Source of the DNA: an uncultured Clostridia bacterium
GTDB taxonomy: Bacteria; Bacillota; Clostridia; Oscillospirales; Ruminococcaceae
Assembly (NCBI GenBank): GCA_937906945.1
Contig: CALCUE010000020.1
Location: 1 to 21,475 of the forward strand
DNA: 21,475 nucleotides
Reading direction: 5' to 3'
Part shown: positions 17,301-21,475 of the stretch, in pieces
Numbering within the stretch: the stretch's first letter is position 1
Layout: the number at the start of each line of letters is the position of its first letter
Program-made: the position numbers and the translations under genes
The notes under the pieces: model-generated
Database searches by the model: none
What the model saw: only the letters and a program-made list of their open reading frames with translations
What the model was told of the DNA's origin: nothing

Positions 17301-17516
17301 CTTCTTTTTCCTCGCTTCCGCTTCCTTTTTGGCGATAGCCGCCTCGTCTCCGGTGTAGGTCTGTACCGTCTGTTTTCCGGTCACCGGGTCGGTCGTCATC
17401 ACGGAATAGGACGTCAACTTCTTAGCGTCCGCTTTTCTCTGCGCTTCAATGGCTTTGGCGTCGGCGTCCATCTGCGCCGCCATGCGTTCGTATTCTTCCA
17501 GCTCCTCTTTGGTCAT
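8316..17516 (-). CDS. giant phage polyvalent protein (3066 aa) with zincin, nuclease-like modules and virion/ejection domains
   Basis: The start has a perfect AAGGAGGTGA site. Regions, in approximate residues: 1-80 charged helix; 84-126 Thr/Pro/Lys repeats; 126-385 Ala/Lys/Glu coiled coil; 495-725 Gly/Ala-rich amphipathic segments as in injected phage proteins; 820-875 a twice-repeated TEDL(A/S)EWNxRTxEE linker; 930-1090 zincin with HELTH at 961-965; 1091-1278 a BECR/LPD3-like module with ERKGIKSDIAHGIGRKKAA and YDTAIVAAPIKIG; 1279-1292 the SKGSTYTETLAAQR box; 1294-1550 a second, unrecognised AT-rich module; 1554 on a degenerate box (KGRSYWDLLAAQ). The rest is the long helical portion typical of large polyvalent phage proteins, with YFPHF near 2130, WNLSTATMNF near 2320 and a GGILGGGRIPISSALP motif near 2570. 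These proteins are thought to be packaged and injected, bringing peptidase and nuclease effectors into the host. No RNA polymerase motif is seen. No frameshift was noticed. Confidence 0.9.
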   Translation of the reverse strand: MTKEELEEYERMAAQMDADAKAIEAQRKADAKKLTSYSVMTTDPVTGKQTVQTYTGDEAAIAKKEAEARKKKEGGSADLSSLTELRYTKPPKTSTAKAKTSTTPKAKTPTSTPTTPTSTAPVTTGDLKRQLTAKERVAAKAEGLYMEGDTATRNTTLNAKNLADAEKTMLKNAAAANTKATKAAKAEQKEAEIYFDDEANAEPYYIDQAKKAKENAAEEVKEAAKKAAKNFVKAGGGVADLSVPTFATEGVARERKAAAEAADAAMRKQKDEDLMGPELLENLRKKKEAEEQEARNKALAELDLVSMQKRSDELQKQIDRIGTLTTADVKAAQTAGGKGARYGQSAAGQEYRAQQEQIAALRAEKAELDAAIASVEEARFYYSIPRQEDFAEKAEKGLYIATTYDYGNPDNPFATAVREGMGEKRTESRADYYVMPLLDSYTDEEKQIFGYLFYTDRKKAEQFMEIANKRVANDRKAADYQRVYEAANKAGTVPATLFNIGAGAVSGIDEIGNIGEYLIHGKIKPKLGVSGAVDAATEAVTEDWSGTGRFLYGTGLSIANNLVLASSLGKLAGLPMALSSAASATNDALERGATDEEALAFGIASGIAEAAFEEISLDKLITLRQSRTTTQLIKNMLIQGGIEASEEAMTTIANTVSDAMIMGDKAELLRMRDGYMAEGYSKEEAEKLAFRDWWGNIGLDAWGGFISGGVLGGGAIVLNRLENRLQTRSEADLSQINRAIEERAEQGEKGMTGQEIEKTGKAIQKLLDGKLVTEAEDKAIMNSKAAQEVFADITGTDYVSGERVARDVLRDVTGVEAEAPTAITEDLAEWNQRTAEETEAEPETETTKAEPLEELTGLPKGETRLTEDLSEWNRRTQEEAQKAEKTAPAEETAKPRPSENWRKTVTKKKAAEIDEAVKLGAKVGRRVIISDEIAGNGRHDPDGTIYINPKTGNAARVVLFHELTHDIETSGLYEKLSESVVKIAEEIDGLDVEQYKDQLREIYGDLAGDGIDREAVASIASERLFDDERMVNRLFQIDQTLFTKIKNWLSDMKVKFFGTDYEKMIRDAEKLYIRAMETRGEAEGYGKGQNFAFIPGDISTEEVEKGKNEVLKIKPVKTLTGAEFAKNDVDLITQVSNFFDKVGTVENPQLGDVTLERKGIKSDIAHGIGRKKAASFKAVPEVIEKGKVIDFQKDWKGRGYDTAIVAAPIKIGTDDYLMGIVLTRKNQENLFYVHEVATIKNGTTPFKTGLLSTKVDSTSGDVPSVITILRNILDVNSQDSKGSTYTETLAAQRDSDYMAAVDAGDMETAQRFKQENDDIRYQLRNGSGEPMNDSEKQEVGKALYTINKAAKMLRDVAQWRSGYYADYLNDDAVEFIKEYFGVNIDDRGNAVEYDEYDNAFTLDDINDEIRNQEAEVETSEEGTEDYDFEKDYLDELYEIRNRLEEDKSKIDKYSLNKAKDKFYSIKHDILGFSDALLVAYHLFGDGNIRPLYNLGGFTFHGDVISEQDVPDGYDIKELNTISSKNELKDKISVKEAERILNEAVANSKTENENIRYSKGRSYWDLLAAQNNQTDGRTADEVVSDIEETFANGTEMRDQARAVLNRLSDLTQERKKKITEDEIEGRTIIGERTAPEIKTERAKKSIDIQRRYERELRGAVGNIFGVDGSDLRGDIAGIVSEMANTVHEGGKVTDEQYERLLAEATRLGWTEVAGNANGEYDDARDVIKTTPIYLDRGAVEDLGGKDALREFQKESFGSMRITTNVQQKYEGKAASIDDVYKTMTQFDQSFFPTDVTDPVEQLERIRDFMEETKTRRVGLTDVYGGDSDFMDWAKGQLAVAVQNLENRMGSVAAYDREKTMLAEAKAKQFNKEANFEEARAAANSYELYEAEKAVEDVIRVNDFTAEDRLAVKNLLAGTLTEERYQQNPTANPEGVIELYHAQREYNRINKPIEDFKAAVKEARTEEARNALKNSDSWNDKKAGLGYSINTEERNIRDIVKDKREADAIVRTYFEPVHRNEAMKNRWIAEVDQRIKDVIGDRHMNKWERAYTQMLGENASFLAEGKATKRNRDHENVLKMMDDLLRDHGKNIDVDLCERVAAEMMDIYNECHDRYNDEMIRNGRKVMGHIQNYFPHFSITSNETLAAKLLGLLGIETENSVLPTEIAGRTADRKPGTRYNRFTQERTTDVTDYDAVKGFDMYISAMAENLYHTEDIGRLRTLATELRAKYSSVDVAAQIERIQRDDSLTEEEKSSQIDGVYEAAMRDKYQLSNFAVHLDEYINGLAGKKSFGDREMEYEAGRTMYDISKAIEGRIAGGMVGWNLSTATMNFVPLFQAVTELRPDEILAGIYRTAAGNLRGDNFVGQSDFLTNRRSDGRSTVYKDNYSLFTAENFKEAMSAFSDAGSFAMNLVDNIVSESLVRAKVAQNLRNGMTEDVAFREADSWAAGLMADRSEGAMPTIFNMKNPILKPLTMFQIEQINQWEHLLKDSLRDKWDDDKLGTIIGQVMFWLAMRLGNVVYEKLTGRDNALPDIIGLTEKDVKAIKDGASVVELLGENGKEILEQVPFIGGILGGGRIPISSALPEWDDVTNILAGIEKNGWNRGTTVKVVDNVLAPMAYFLPGGSQLRKTAQGLDQIIQGGNFGYDAEGNEYLKYLQDESFLSQIREGEKPTLAGAGNDLKTLLFGRWSGENARDYLSGDIKPLSTKETDQLREGVRNGLDKDDFYDFLLGVKGKTNAQKRNGILEDRNFNPREKEKIDRILFPDKEFRDESGNPGKDFRDYTDAESYARSQLNERGQKAFDEGVEPEELQSWKNLYNYMEGDGKTVEFTKILNKADYLSGKEKNAILEAVTGKDKNVFTGENDENDDLYKAIGLSAKQRDETRLVLALSDNNQEAQKTALMEAGYSEEKATEIVKAKSWNKMDDGTAEHYASTGLSDGDQYRLFNILQTTDGKEAQVAAIAETFGVSEREAGDIRHKANGEWINSIDDIKEKKKYESRAKKISVFERFNFTEDEIVAGYNAICGYGKKDEQIPILTDLFIERGDSQSVAKKKARNFYNINAANKGYK
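12808..12847 (-). repeat. degenerate third box B3 closing module 2
   Basis: Encodes SKGRSYWDLLAAQ. Its DNA shares CTGCGCCGCCA and GAAC-GCCTTTGGAA-like stretches with boxes A2 and B2 but is diverged between them. It lies where the AT-rich second module returns to GC-rich sequence. Confidence 0.65.
12860..13600 (-). other. variable module 2 of the large protein (AT-rich)
   Basis: Starts after the linker DAGDMETAQRFKQENDDIRYQLR and ends before box B3. It encodes about 240 residues with an acidic coiled-coil stretch (ETSEEGTEDYDFEKDYLDEL) followed by KAKDKFYSIKHDILGFSDA and LYNLGGFTFHGDV. I do not recognise a family. The lower GC than its neighbours on both sides marks it as a separate insert. 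Confidence 0.7.
13637..13680 (-). repeat. 44-bp box B2, partner of 3804-3847
   Basis: Encodes SKGSTYTETLAAQR. It differs from box A2 at 3 of 44 positions and is the second anchor of the exchanged segment. Confidence 0.9.
13681..14247 (-). other. variable module 1 of the large protein (567 bp, AT-rich)
   Basis: 189 codons between repeat B1 and box B2, occupying exactly the same length as 3848-4414 in the broken copy but with different sequence. The GC content is visibly lower than in the flanking peptidase and downstream regions. The encoded domain carries GDVTLERKG, DIAHGIGRKKA, VIEKGKVIDF and YLMGIVLTR, the pattern I associate with LPD3/BECR-type domains of phage polyvalent proteins. RNase activity is predicted for that superfamily in the literature. 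It is not shown here. Confidence 0.8.
14248..14824 (-). repeat. long direct repeat B1, partner of 4415-4991
   Basis: Intact-gene copy of the peptidase-coding segment, GC-rich and in frame. The boundary at 14248 falls right after the codons for GKGQNF. Beyond it the sequence becomes AT-rich and unlike the other copy. Confidence 0.92.
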
Positions 17517-17528
17517 TTTCTCACCTCC

Positions 17529-17900
17529 TTAATAGATGTCCTCCACTTCCGTAAGAAGTGCCGGCGTCGCCTCGTAGATCGCCTGGGCGTAATACTGGTA
17601 ATACTCCCTCGCAACGCCCACCTGCTCGTCCTCCAGAAACACCCACCGGGCCATTCCGTAAGGAAACGCCTTGGCGACCAGCCGCTCGTTGTAGGGGATC
17701 TCCTGTTCCCGCTCGGTCACCACCGGCGGCACGGTCAGCTCCGGGATCCCGTTTGCCTTCCGGTAGATGTTCTCGGCCTCCATCGTGTCCGCCATCAACG
17801 TGTTTGCCCAGGGGATCATAAACTTTTGCATATCCTGGTTGGCGCTCATTTCCTCCGGGAGAAAGGCCAGCGCCCGCTCATAGACTTCTCGTACTTTCAT
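17529..17900 (-). CDS. head-tail adaptor/packaging-completion-like phage protein (123 aa)
   Basis: The ATG at 17900 follows GGAGGTG by 7 nt. A longer frame from a TTG at 17915 would start before that site and is rejected. The protein is mostly helical (VREVYERALAFLPEEMSANQD…), acidic, with no membrane segment, and ends LLTEVEDIY. Position directly after the portal gene and before the large virion protein is where short-tailed phages encode the DNA-stabilization or head-completion protein, and the predicted all-helical content fits an adaptor. I found no family-defining motif, so this is inferred from context. Confidence 0.65.
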   Translation of the reverse strand: MKVREVYERALAFLPEEMSANQDMQKFMIPWANTLMADTMEAENIYRKANGIPELTVPPVVTEREQEIPYNERLVAKAFPYGMARWVFLEDEQVGVAREYYQYYAQAIYEATPALLTEVEDIY

Positions 17901-17919
17901 TTGTTGCACCTCCAAAAAA

Positions 17920-17954
17920 TAAAAAGGAGAAAACCTCTTGTTTCCTCCTTTTTA
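17920..17954 (-). promoter_or_regulatory. 10-bp hairpin between portal and adaptor genes
   Basis: TAAAAAGGAG (17920-17929) and CTCCTTTTTA (17945-17954) are perfect inverted arms around a 15-nt loop. On the - strand a T-rich stretch and then the adaptor's GGAGG site follow. The hairpin could be a leaky terminator, a processing site, or a device lowering read-through from portal into the large gene. It is the only sizeable gap inside the late operon (17901-17986). Confidence 0.6.
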
Positions 17955-17986
17955 GCACATAAACGGGTCGTGTTATCACAGACTTA

Positions 17987-19603
17987 TTATAAATTCGCCC
18001 GGAGATTTTCGACCCTCTGTTCGCCCTGCGTCATCGGTGCCACCGCTCCGGCGGTGTCCGCTTCCGCTTCCGGTACCGGCGCCGCCATCTGCTGCTCCCG
18101 AAGCTTCTGGATCAGTTCCGCCCGGTGCGGAACGTAGCCGTCCGGCAAGCTCTCCAGATAGGTCACGGCGTCCCCGATGATTCCTTTGGTGAACAGAGCG
18201 TCCAGCGTCTGGATGCTCATAAGCTCCGACCAGTAGGTCGCCTGGCCGACGTTCACTTTGATGTTGAACATGTCATAGTCGATGTCCTTAAAGTTAAAGT
18301 CCACTTCGTCCTTAAAGGTTTCTCCGGTCATGGGGTCCGTCACGTCGTCATAGATTTTCCGCAGACCGTAAAACTCCCGGATCATGTCGAGCTTGATGAG
18401 GACGCCGTCCTCCACCGCCTGGTGGAGCGCCCGTCTCTGCACTTCCAGCGGCGCGGAAGCCGCCTCCTGTACGGCGATAATGGCGGACGTGTTGTCCGGC
18501 CGGATGTCGCCCAAAGCGGCGTCCGTAACGCCCATGCTGGTCTTGGTGTAGTCGATGGTCTGCCGGACCATCGCCAAAACCTGCTCGCTCATGTTGCCGG
18601 ACGGCGTATCCACGAAAACGCTCTCCCTCGGAGATCCCGGAACGCCGATAGCCTGGCCGATTTTGTTGGAAAGCCCTTTCGGGAGCTTCCCGGCGTCATA
18701 AATGCGGGTCGGGAACGCCATCTTTTCGGAGAACGTCATCGCCATCGCCCACATTTTGTTGACGTAGATCTGGTTCGGCACGTAGGCCGTCATGGAAGCG
18801 GCGCCGTGGTACCCGTTCTTGACCTTTTCCCAGGGGAACCACACCACCGGATAAAGCCGTGTCCCTGTTTCCGTTGCCGGGCGAAGCATCACGTTCTTCG
18901 CCGTTTCACAGAAGAATACCTTTCCGCCCTTCTTCCAGAAGCGCATGAGGATGGTGCAAAGCTCCTTCCCGGCTTTTTCTTCGTCCTCGCCGGCGAAATT
19001 CCTCTCCTCGTCCGGGCCGATGGAACAGACTTCCTCGTCCGGAAGGCCGTAGCTTCTTGCCAGAGCCCTCGCTTCCTTAACGAGAAGCCGTTTCACGATA
19101 ATAACGTACTTCTGCTTCTGTACGTCCGGCTGAAAAGGATTGCAAAAGATCACTTTGTCGTTGTCGAGGACCTCGGCGCAGATCTCGCCCTCCGTTCCGG
19201 CGTCGGGATCGAAATAATAATACAAAGCGCCGTCGCCGTCGATGGCGGCGTCCCGGACAAGCTCCCGGATCTTTGCCTTTTCTTTGGTGTTCTCCATGAT
19301 CCGGTCGAGCTGGTCGGCGAGGATCCGACAGGCGTGTCCCCGCTCGTCGGTCTCAATGTATGGATCCAGCTGCACCCCCACGTCATCGGATACGATCTGG
19401 GAAATAAGGTACGTCACCGCCGGGTGAAAGATATTGATGACCGGTGTCTCCAGGTTCGGGGCGTTGAGTCCCCTCCACTGGTCGCCGTTGTAAAATTCTT
19501 CGTTGCGGCGCACCGTTTCATGCAGGTGGATCTGCTCGTGGTAGTCCTCGCCGGCAAGGTATTCCTTCCAGACGTCCTCCGGCGTCATCTCTTTCTCTCT
19601 CAT
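17987..19603 (-). CDS. phage portal protein (P22-like)
   Basis: A 538-aa portal subunit, expected to form the dodecameric ring at one capsid vertex through which DNA is packaged and ejected. The N-terminus has the usual EFYNGDQW and an ETPVINIFHPAV segment. The middle has AAIDGDGALYYYFDPD and FCNPFQPDVQKQKYVIIVKR. Toward the C-terminus there is DAALGDIRPDNTSAIIAVQEA, the channel-lining helix region of portals, followed by a helical crown with a Pro/Ala-rich tail. Length and motif order match P22-type portals of podovirus-like phages. The ribosome-binding site GGAGGCGA precedes the ATG. The upstream 79-aa gene stops at its start. The large polyvalent protein two genes downstream fits an ejection protein of the same particle. 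Confidence 0.92.
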   Translation of the reverse strand: MREKEMTPEDVWKEYLAGEDYHEQIHLHETVRRNEEFYNGDQWRGLNAPNLETPVINIFHPAVTYLISQIVSDDVGVQLDPYIETDERGHACRILADQLDRIMENTKEKAKIRELVRDAAIDGDGALYYYFDPDAGTEGEICAEVLDNDKVIFCNPFQPDVQKQKYVIIVKRLLVKEARALARSYGLPDEEVCSIGPDEERNFAGEDEEKAGKELCTILMRFWKKGGKVFFCETAKNVMLRPATETGTRLYPVVWFPWEKVKNGYHGAASMTAYVPNQIYVNKMWAMAMTFSEKMAFPTRIYDAGKLPKGLSNKIGQAIGVPGSPRESVFVDTPSGNMSEQVLAMVRQTIDYTKTSMGVTDAALGDIRPDNTSAIIAVQEAASAPLEVQRRALHQAVEDGVLIKLDMIREFYGLRKIYDDVTDPMTGETFKDEVDFNFKDIDYDMFNIKVNVGQATYWSELMSIQTLDALFTKGIIGDAVTYLESLPDGYVPHRAELIQKLREQQMAAPVPEAEADTAGAVAPMTQGEQRVENLRANL

Positions 19604-19839
19604 TCGGTTTCGCCTCCTCTCTGATCCTCGCCGTTATAAAGGGCAAGGTTGATGATCTGCTCCTCGATGGTCGGCTCCGCCTTCCGGCATACCTTCATGG
19701 GGAGCTTTTCGTCCTGTTCTTCCTTCGGTGCCGGTTCCTGTTCCGTCCTTCGGTCTTCCAGGATCCGCAGAAACCTCTCCTGCCGGAAAGCCAGAACAAG
19801 GATCGCCGCCGCCAGGATAATCAAGATCCCGTCCGTCAT
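19600..19839 (-). CDS. small single-pass membrane protein before portal
   Basis: A 79-aa protein with an N-terminal hydrophobic helix (GILIILAAAILVLAF, about 4-18), a basic stretch and an acidic tail. Its ATG overlaps the stop of the 80-aa gene upstream (ATGA at 19836-19839), and its stop overlaps the portal ATG. I do not recognise it. The topology fits a small inner-membrane accessory protein of lysis or ejection, but this is only a guess from shape. Confidence 0.65.
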   Translation of the reverse strand: MTDGILIILAAAILVLAFRQERFLRILEDRRTEQEPAPKEEQDEKLPMKVCRKAEPTIEEQIINLALYNGEDQRGGETE

Positions 19840-20078
19840 GCTCCGTTCACCTCATGTTCTTCCCATTTCTCGACGCAGGCTTCGTTCTCCAAAACCCAGT
19901 ATTCGGTGTATTCATAGCCTTCCCGTACCGGTCTTTCGGTTCGTACCACCGGATAGAACCCCGCCCGTTTCAGAACCACCGGGTCGGTGCTCCACGTCTT
20001 TTCGCCGCCTAAAAGGAACGGCATTTCGCAGGGCGTCAGCGCCCGGTTTTCCACTTTTCCGTATTTTCCGTAAATCAT
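19836..20078 (-). CDS. small tail-region accessory protein (80 aa)
   Basis: The ATG follows GAGGTGG. The pattern D-P-x-x-L-x-x-A-G-(F/Y)-x-P-V followed by ERPVREGYEYTEYWVLENEACVEKWEEHE is one I know from short proteins that follow receptor-binding genes in Firmicutes phages. The exact role is unknown; tail-fibre assembly is possible. It lies 9 nt after the 143-aa tail protein gene. Confidence 0.65.
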   Translation of the reverse strand: MIYGKYGKVENRALTPCEMPFLLGGEKTWSTDPVVLKRAGFYPVVRTERPVREGYEYTEYWVLENEACVEKWEEHEVNGA

Positions 20079-20087
20079 TGTTCCACC

Positions 20088-20519
20088 TCACTCCAGCCAG
20101 ATGTTTGTTAAAGTAAATCCGGGGTAAACTCCAAGTACACAAATATACATTGGAATATTGGGTAATCCTGATATTGAAGGAATATCTACACTGCACTCTG
20201 TACCATTGTCCAAACTCGTAACAGTAATTTTTGGATTGATACTACTGGAAGATATGGGTCTGTCAGACGTACATAATCCTACATCATAACCAACATTTTG
20301 GATGCTGGCATTCGGTATAAAAACCAATTTTTTATACCTTGTAATATCAAAGCCTGTACTTTCGGTATCTCCAATGGTTATTCTTTGCCCTGTCGCCGCT
20401 TCCGGCGTTATCTTTTGCGCATCGCTTGTCCCGTAAATAAGAGAACCGTTTTTAAGCCCTTCCCCGGACTTAAAAATCCAAAAGCGCTCTTTTTCCCCCA
20501 AAAATCGCCGTCGGTTCAT
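20088..20519 (-). CDS. receptor-binding/tail-tip-like protein (143 aa)
   Basis: The start MNRRRFLG… is a basic N-terminal cap seen in short tail proteins of clostridial phages. WIFKSGEGLKNGSLIYG follows, and then a beta-rich, AT-rich C-terminal half (KLVFIPNASIQNVGYDVGL… to LTNIWLE). No catalytic motif is seen. The ATG overlaps the stop of the 54-aa gene upstream (ATGA). AT-rich sequence beside GC-rich neighbours suggests an exchanged host-range domain. The receptor-binding role is inferred from context and composition. Confidence 0.65.
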   Translation of the reverse strand: MNRRRFLGEKERFWIFKSGEGLKNGSLIYGTSDAQKITPEAATGQRITIGDTESTGFDITRYKKLVFIPNASIQNVGYDVGLCTSDRPISSSSINPKITVTSLDNGTECSVDIPSISGLPNIPMYICVLGVYPGFTLTNIWLE

Positions 20520-20680
20520 GCGGTCGCCTCCGTTTCCACCTTGAATTTCTCGAACAAGGCTTTGACTTCCTCGTTCTTCAAAAGCTTCGCTTTCTGTCCT
20601 TTGTTCAGAGCGTCAAAAACAGTCTGGAGCGCCTCGTGGGTCTGACGGTTGGCGAGTTTGGCGATTTCAATTTCGTTCAT
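20516..20680 (-). CDS. 54-aa helical tail-module peptide
   Basis: The ATG at 20680 has GGGAGGCG 7 nt upstream and lies inside the last codons of the preceding gene. The stop at 20516-20518 overlaps the next ATG. The product begins MNEIEIAKLANRQTHEALQT and is all helical and charged. Its place among tail genes and its tight coupling make it a real gene. The family is not recognised. Confidence 0.7.
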   Translation of the reverse strand: MNEIEIAKLANRQTHEALQTVFDALNKGQKAKLLKNEEVKALFEKFKVETEATA

Positions 20681-20960
20681 CAAAGTCGCCTCCCTTATAG
20701 ATTTCTACCGCTTCCAACAGTTCTTCGTAGCTCGGCTCTTCGGGAGGAACAGGCGGCAGTTCGCAGAGTTCCCAAGTCAGGTCTTCTTTGAGACGATAAT
20801 CGAAACCTTCCGGCGGTGTCGGTCTTTGCCGGATGACGGAAAGAATCTCGTTGTACTCAGCCTCGGTGATATTCCCGACAATGCTCATATCGTCCGGAAC
20901 AATCATTTTTTGGGCTGTTGTGATGTAATCGCCATCAATATTTTTGTAAAATATTATCAT
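20667..20960 (-). CDS. tail-fibre-associated protein (97 aa), chaperone-like
   Basis: The ATG at 20960 abuts the stop of the fibre gene (20961). The text PTPPEGFDYRLKEDLTWELCELPP is the typical C-terminal form of small proteins after tail fibres (a PPEG(F/Y)xYRL-x-W pattern), and the N-terminus (ITEAEYNEILSVIRQRP) is helical. Proteins of this shape are thought to help fibre assembly or to cap the fibre. The exact function is not known. Confidence 0.65.
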   Translation of the reverse strand: MIIFYKNIDGDYITTAQKMIVPDDMSIVGNITEAEYNEILSVIRQRPTPPEGFDYRLKEDLTWELCELPPVPPEEPSYEELLEAVEIYKGGDFDERN

Positions 20961-21475
20961 TCAAACCGCCTCCAAAATGATTTCGTATTTATACTCAATC
21001 CCTGCAAGAAAATTACCTGTCCCTTTTCTAAACCTAATATCACCGTTATTAAAAATCTTAGGTGCGTAGGCTCCAGATGGGCCGGTCGATGAACCAGTAA
21101 ACTCTTGCGAAGCTACACTATAACTGACGTGGTAGTCTGGGTATTTTATTCCATCATTTTCGGTCACATAATAGGTATCATTAACTATTACTAAACTATA
21201 TACGCAAGTCCCAGTTGTAAGCTCAGAAACATCACCCGCAAGCGTGAGCAATGCTGAAACTATCTTTTTCCCTTGCGGTAAAAGAAAAGTAACATCAAGA
21301 TATGTTTTAACATTATCCGGTGTTACGATTTCTCCGACTATTTTTTCGTAGCTTCCTCCGCTCGGAATATTTTGTACCGCCGCCACAAAACCATCCGGAA
21401 AGGTCAGCGGCGCTTCTGTGCCGCCTTTGGTCCGGATCGCGTCGGCGACGGCGGTGAGGTCATCGCTTTCCACAA
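20961..21475 (-). CDS. tail fibre/receptor-binding protein, 5'-partial
   Basis: At least 170 residues. The frame is open to the window edge, so the start is probably outside. A GTG at 21473 is the only start codon at the edge and is unlikely to be real. The first 37 residues contain the repeated fibre motif DDLTAVADAIRTKGGTEAPL followed by TFPDGF, common in Firmicutes phage tail proteins and usually present in several copies. After a SGGS hinge the remaining part is beta-rich and AT-rich (SALLTLAGDVSEL… SGAYAPKIFNNGDIRF). The sharp composition change at about 21355 suggests an exchanged distal domain. Confidence 0.75.
   Translation of the reverse strand, partial: VESDDLTAVADAIRTKGGTEAPLTFPDGFVAAVQNIPSGGSYEKIVGEIVTPDNVKTYLDVTFLLPQGKKIVSALLTLAGDVSELTTGTCVYSLVIVNDTYYVTENDGIKYPDYHVSYSVASQEFTGSSTGPSGAYAPKIFNNGDIRFRKGTGNFLAGIEYKYEIILEAV

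Noticed and set aside
16566..19624. Long + strand frames of about 500 residues opposite the giant and portal genes
   Set aside because: Same cause as above. The portal and polyvalent proteins on the - strand explain the sequence, and the + frames cross gene borders and the hairpin at 17920.
1..21475. tRNA, rRNA or riboswitch genes
   Set aside because: No cloverleaf with TTCGA-type arm, no rRNA sequence and no known riboswitch core was recognised on either strand by reading. A covariance-model scan was not possible.

Overview
The window looks like a chromosome segment of a moderately GC-rich gut-type Clostridia/Oscillospiraceae bacterium. Three layers of foreign DNA meet in it. The host assignment rests on the style of the mobile element, on a clostridial-type conserved hypothetical protein at 5194-5832, and on phage genes of a type I associate with Firmicutes. 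It is an inference, not a match.

Region 1 (1-3250, + strand) is the right end of an integrative mobilizable element. It holds the tail of an XRE-type regulator, a MobV relaxase, a small SHOCT-like protein with a strong terminator, and a promoter driving a large serine recombinase. The recombinase ends in a 17-bp hairpin terminator. The relaxase plus large serine recombinase pairing recalls the Tn4451 type.

Region 2 (about 3163-5193, - strand) is a broken, 5'-truncated piece of a phage polyvalent protein gene. It carries an HELTH metallopeptidase domain, a BECR/LPD3-like putative nuclease module and a further helical domain. A 1-base frameshift lies at 5001-5004, and the gene is cut by the element on its other side. 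A host-type gene that has lost its first codons follows (5194-5917), so a prophage junction probably lies near 5917-5921.

Region 3 (5921-6886, - strand) sits between two identical 31-bp terminator copies. It is a compact operon of three genes coupled by ATGA overlaps, with an XRE repressor last. The promoter is full consensus and its -35/-10 spacer contains a perfect operator-like palindrome. It looks like a self-regulated moron cassette.

Region 4 (6809-21475, - strand) is a late phage operon read right to left: receptor-binding/tail module, small accessory proteins, portal protein, a 123-aa adaptor-like protein, a 3066-aa polyvalent (probably ejected) protein, a TM/coiled-coil protein, a phi-LC3-type holin, an N-acetylmuramoyl-L-alanine amidase, and a 25-aa peptide whose stop codon lies in the terminator loop. 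Capsid, terminase, integrase and early genes are outside the window.

The most interesting signal links regions 2 and 4. The 3066-aa protein and the broken copy share about 577 bp of peptidase-coding DNA, with 314 bp identical by eye. They then diverge completely over exactly 567 bp, the two segments encoding different nuclease-like modules, and converge again at a 44-bp box with 3 mismatches. A degenerate third box closes a second AT-rich module in the large gene. This is the layout expected for cassette exchange of the effector domain of a phage polyvalent protein, with the broken copy acting as, or remaining from, a donor.
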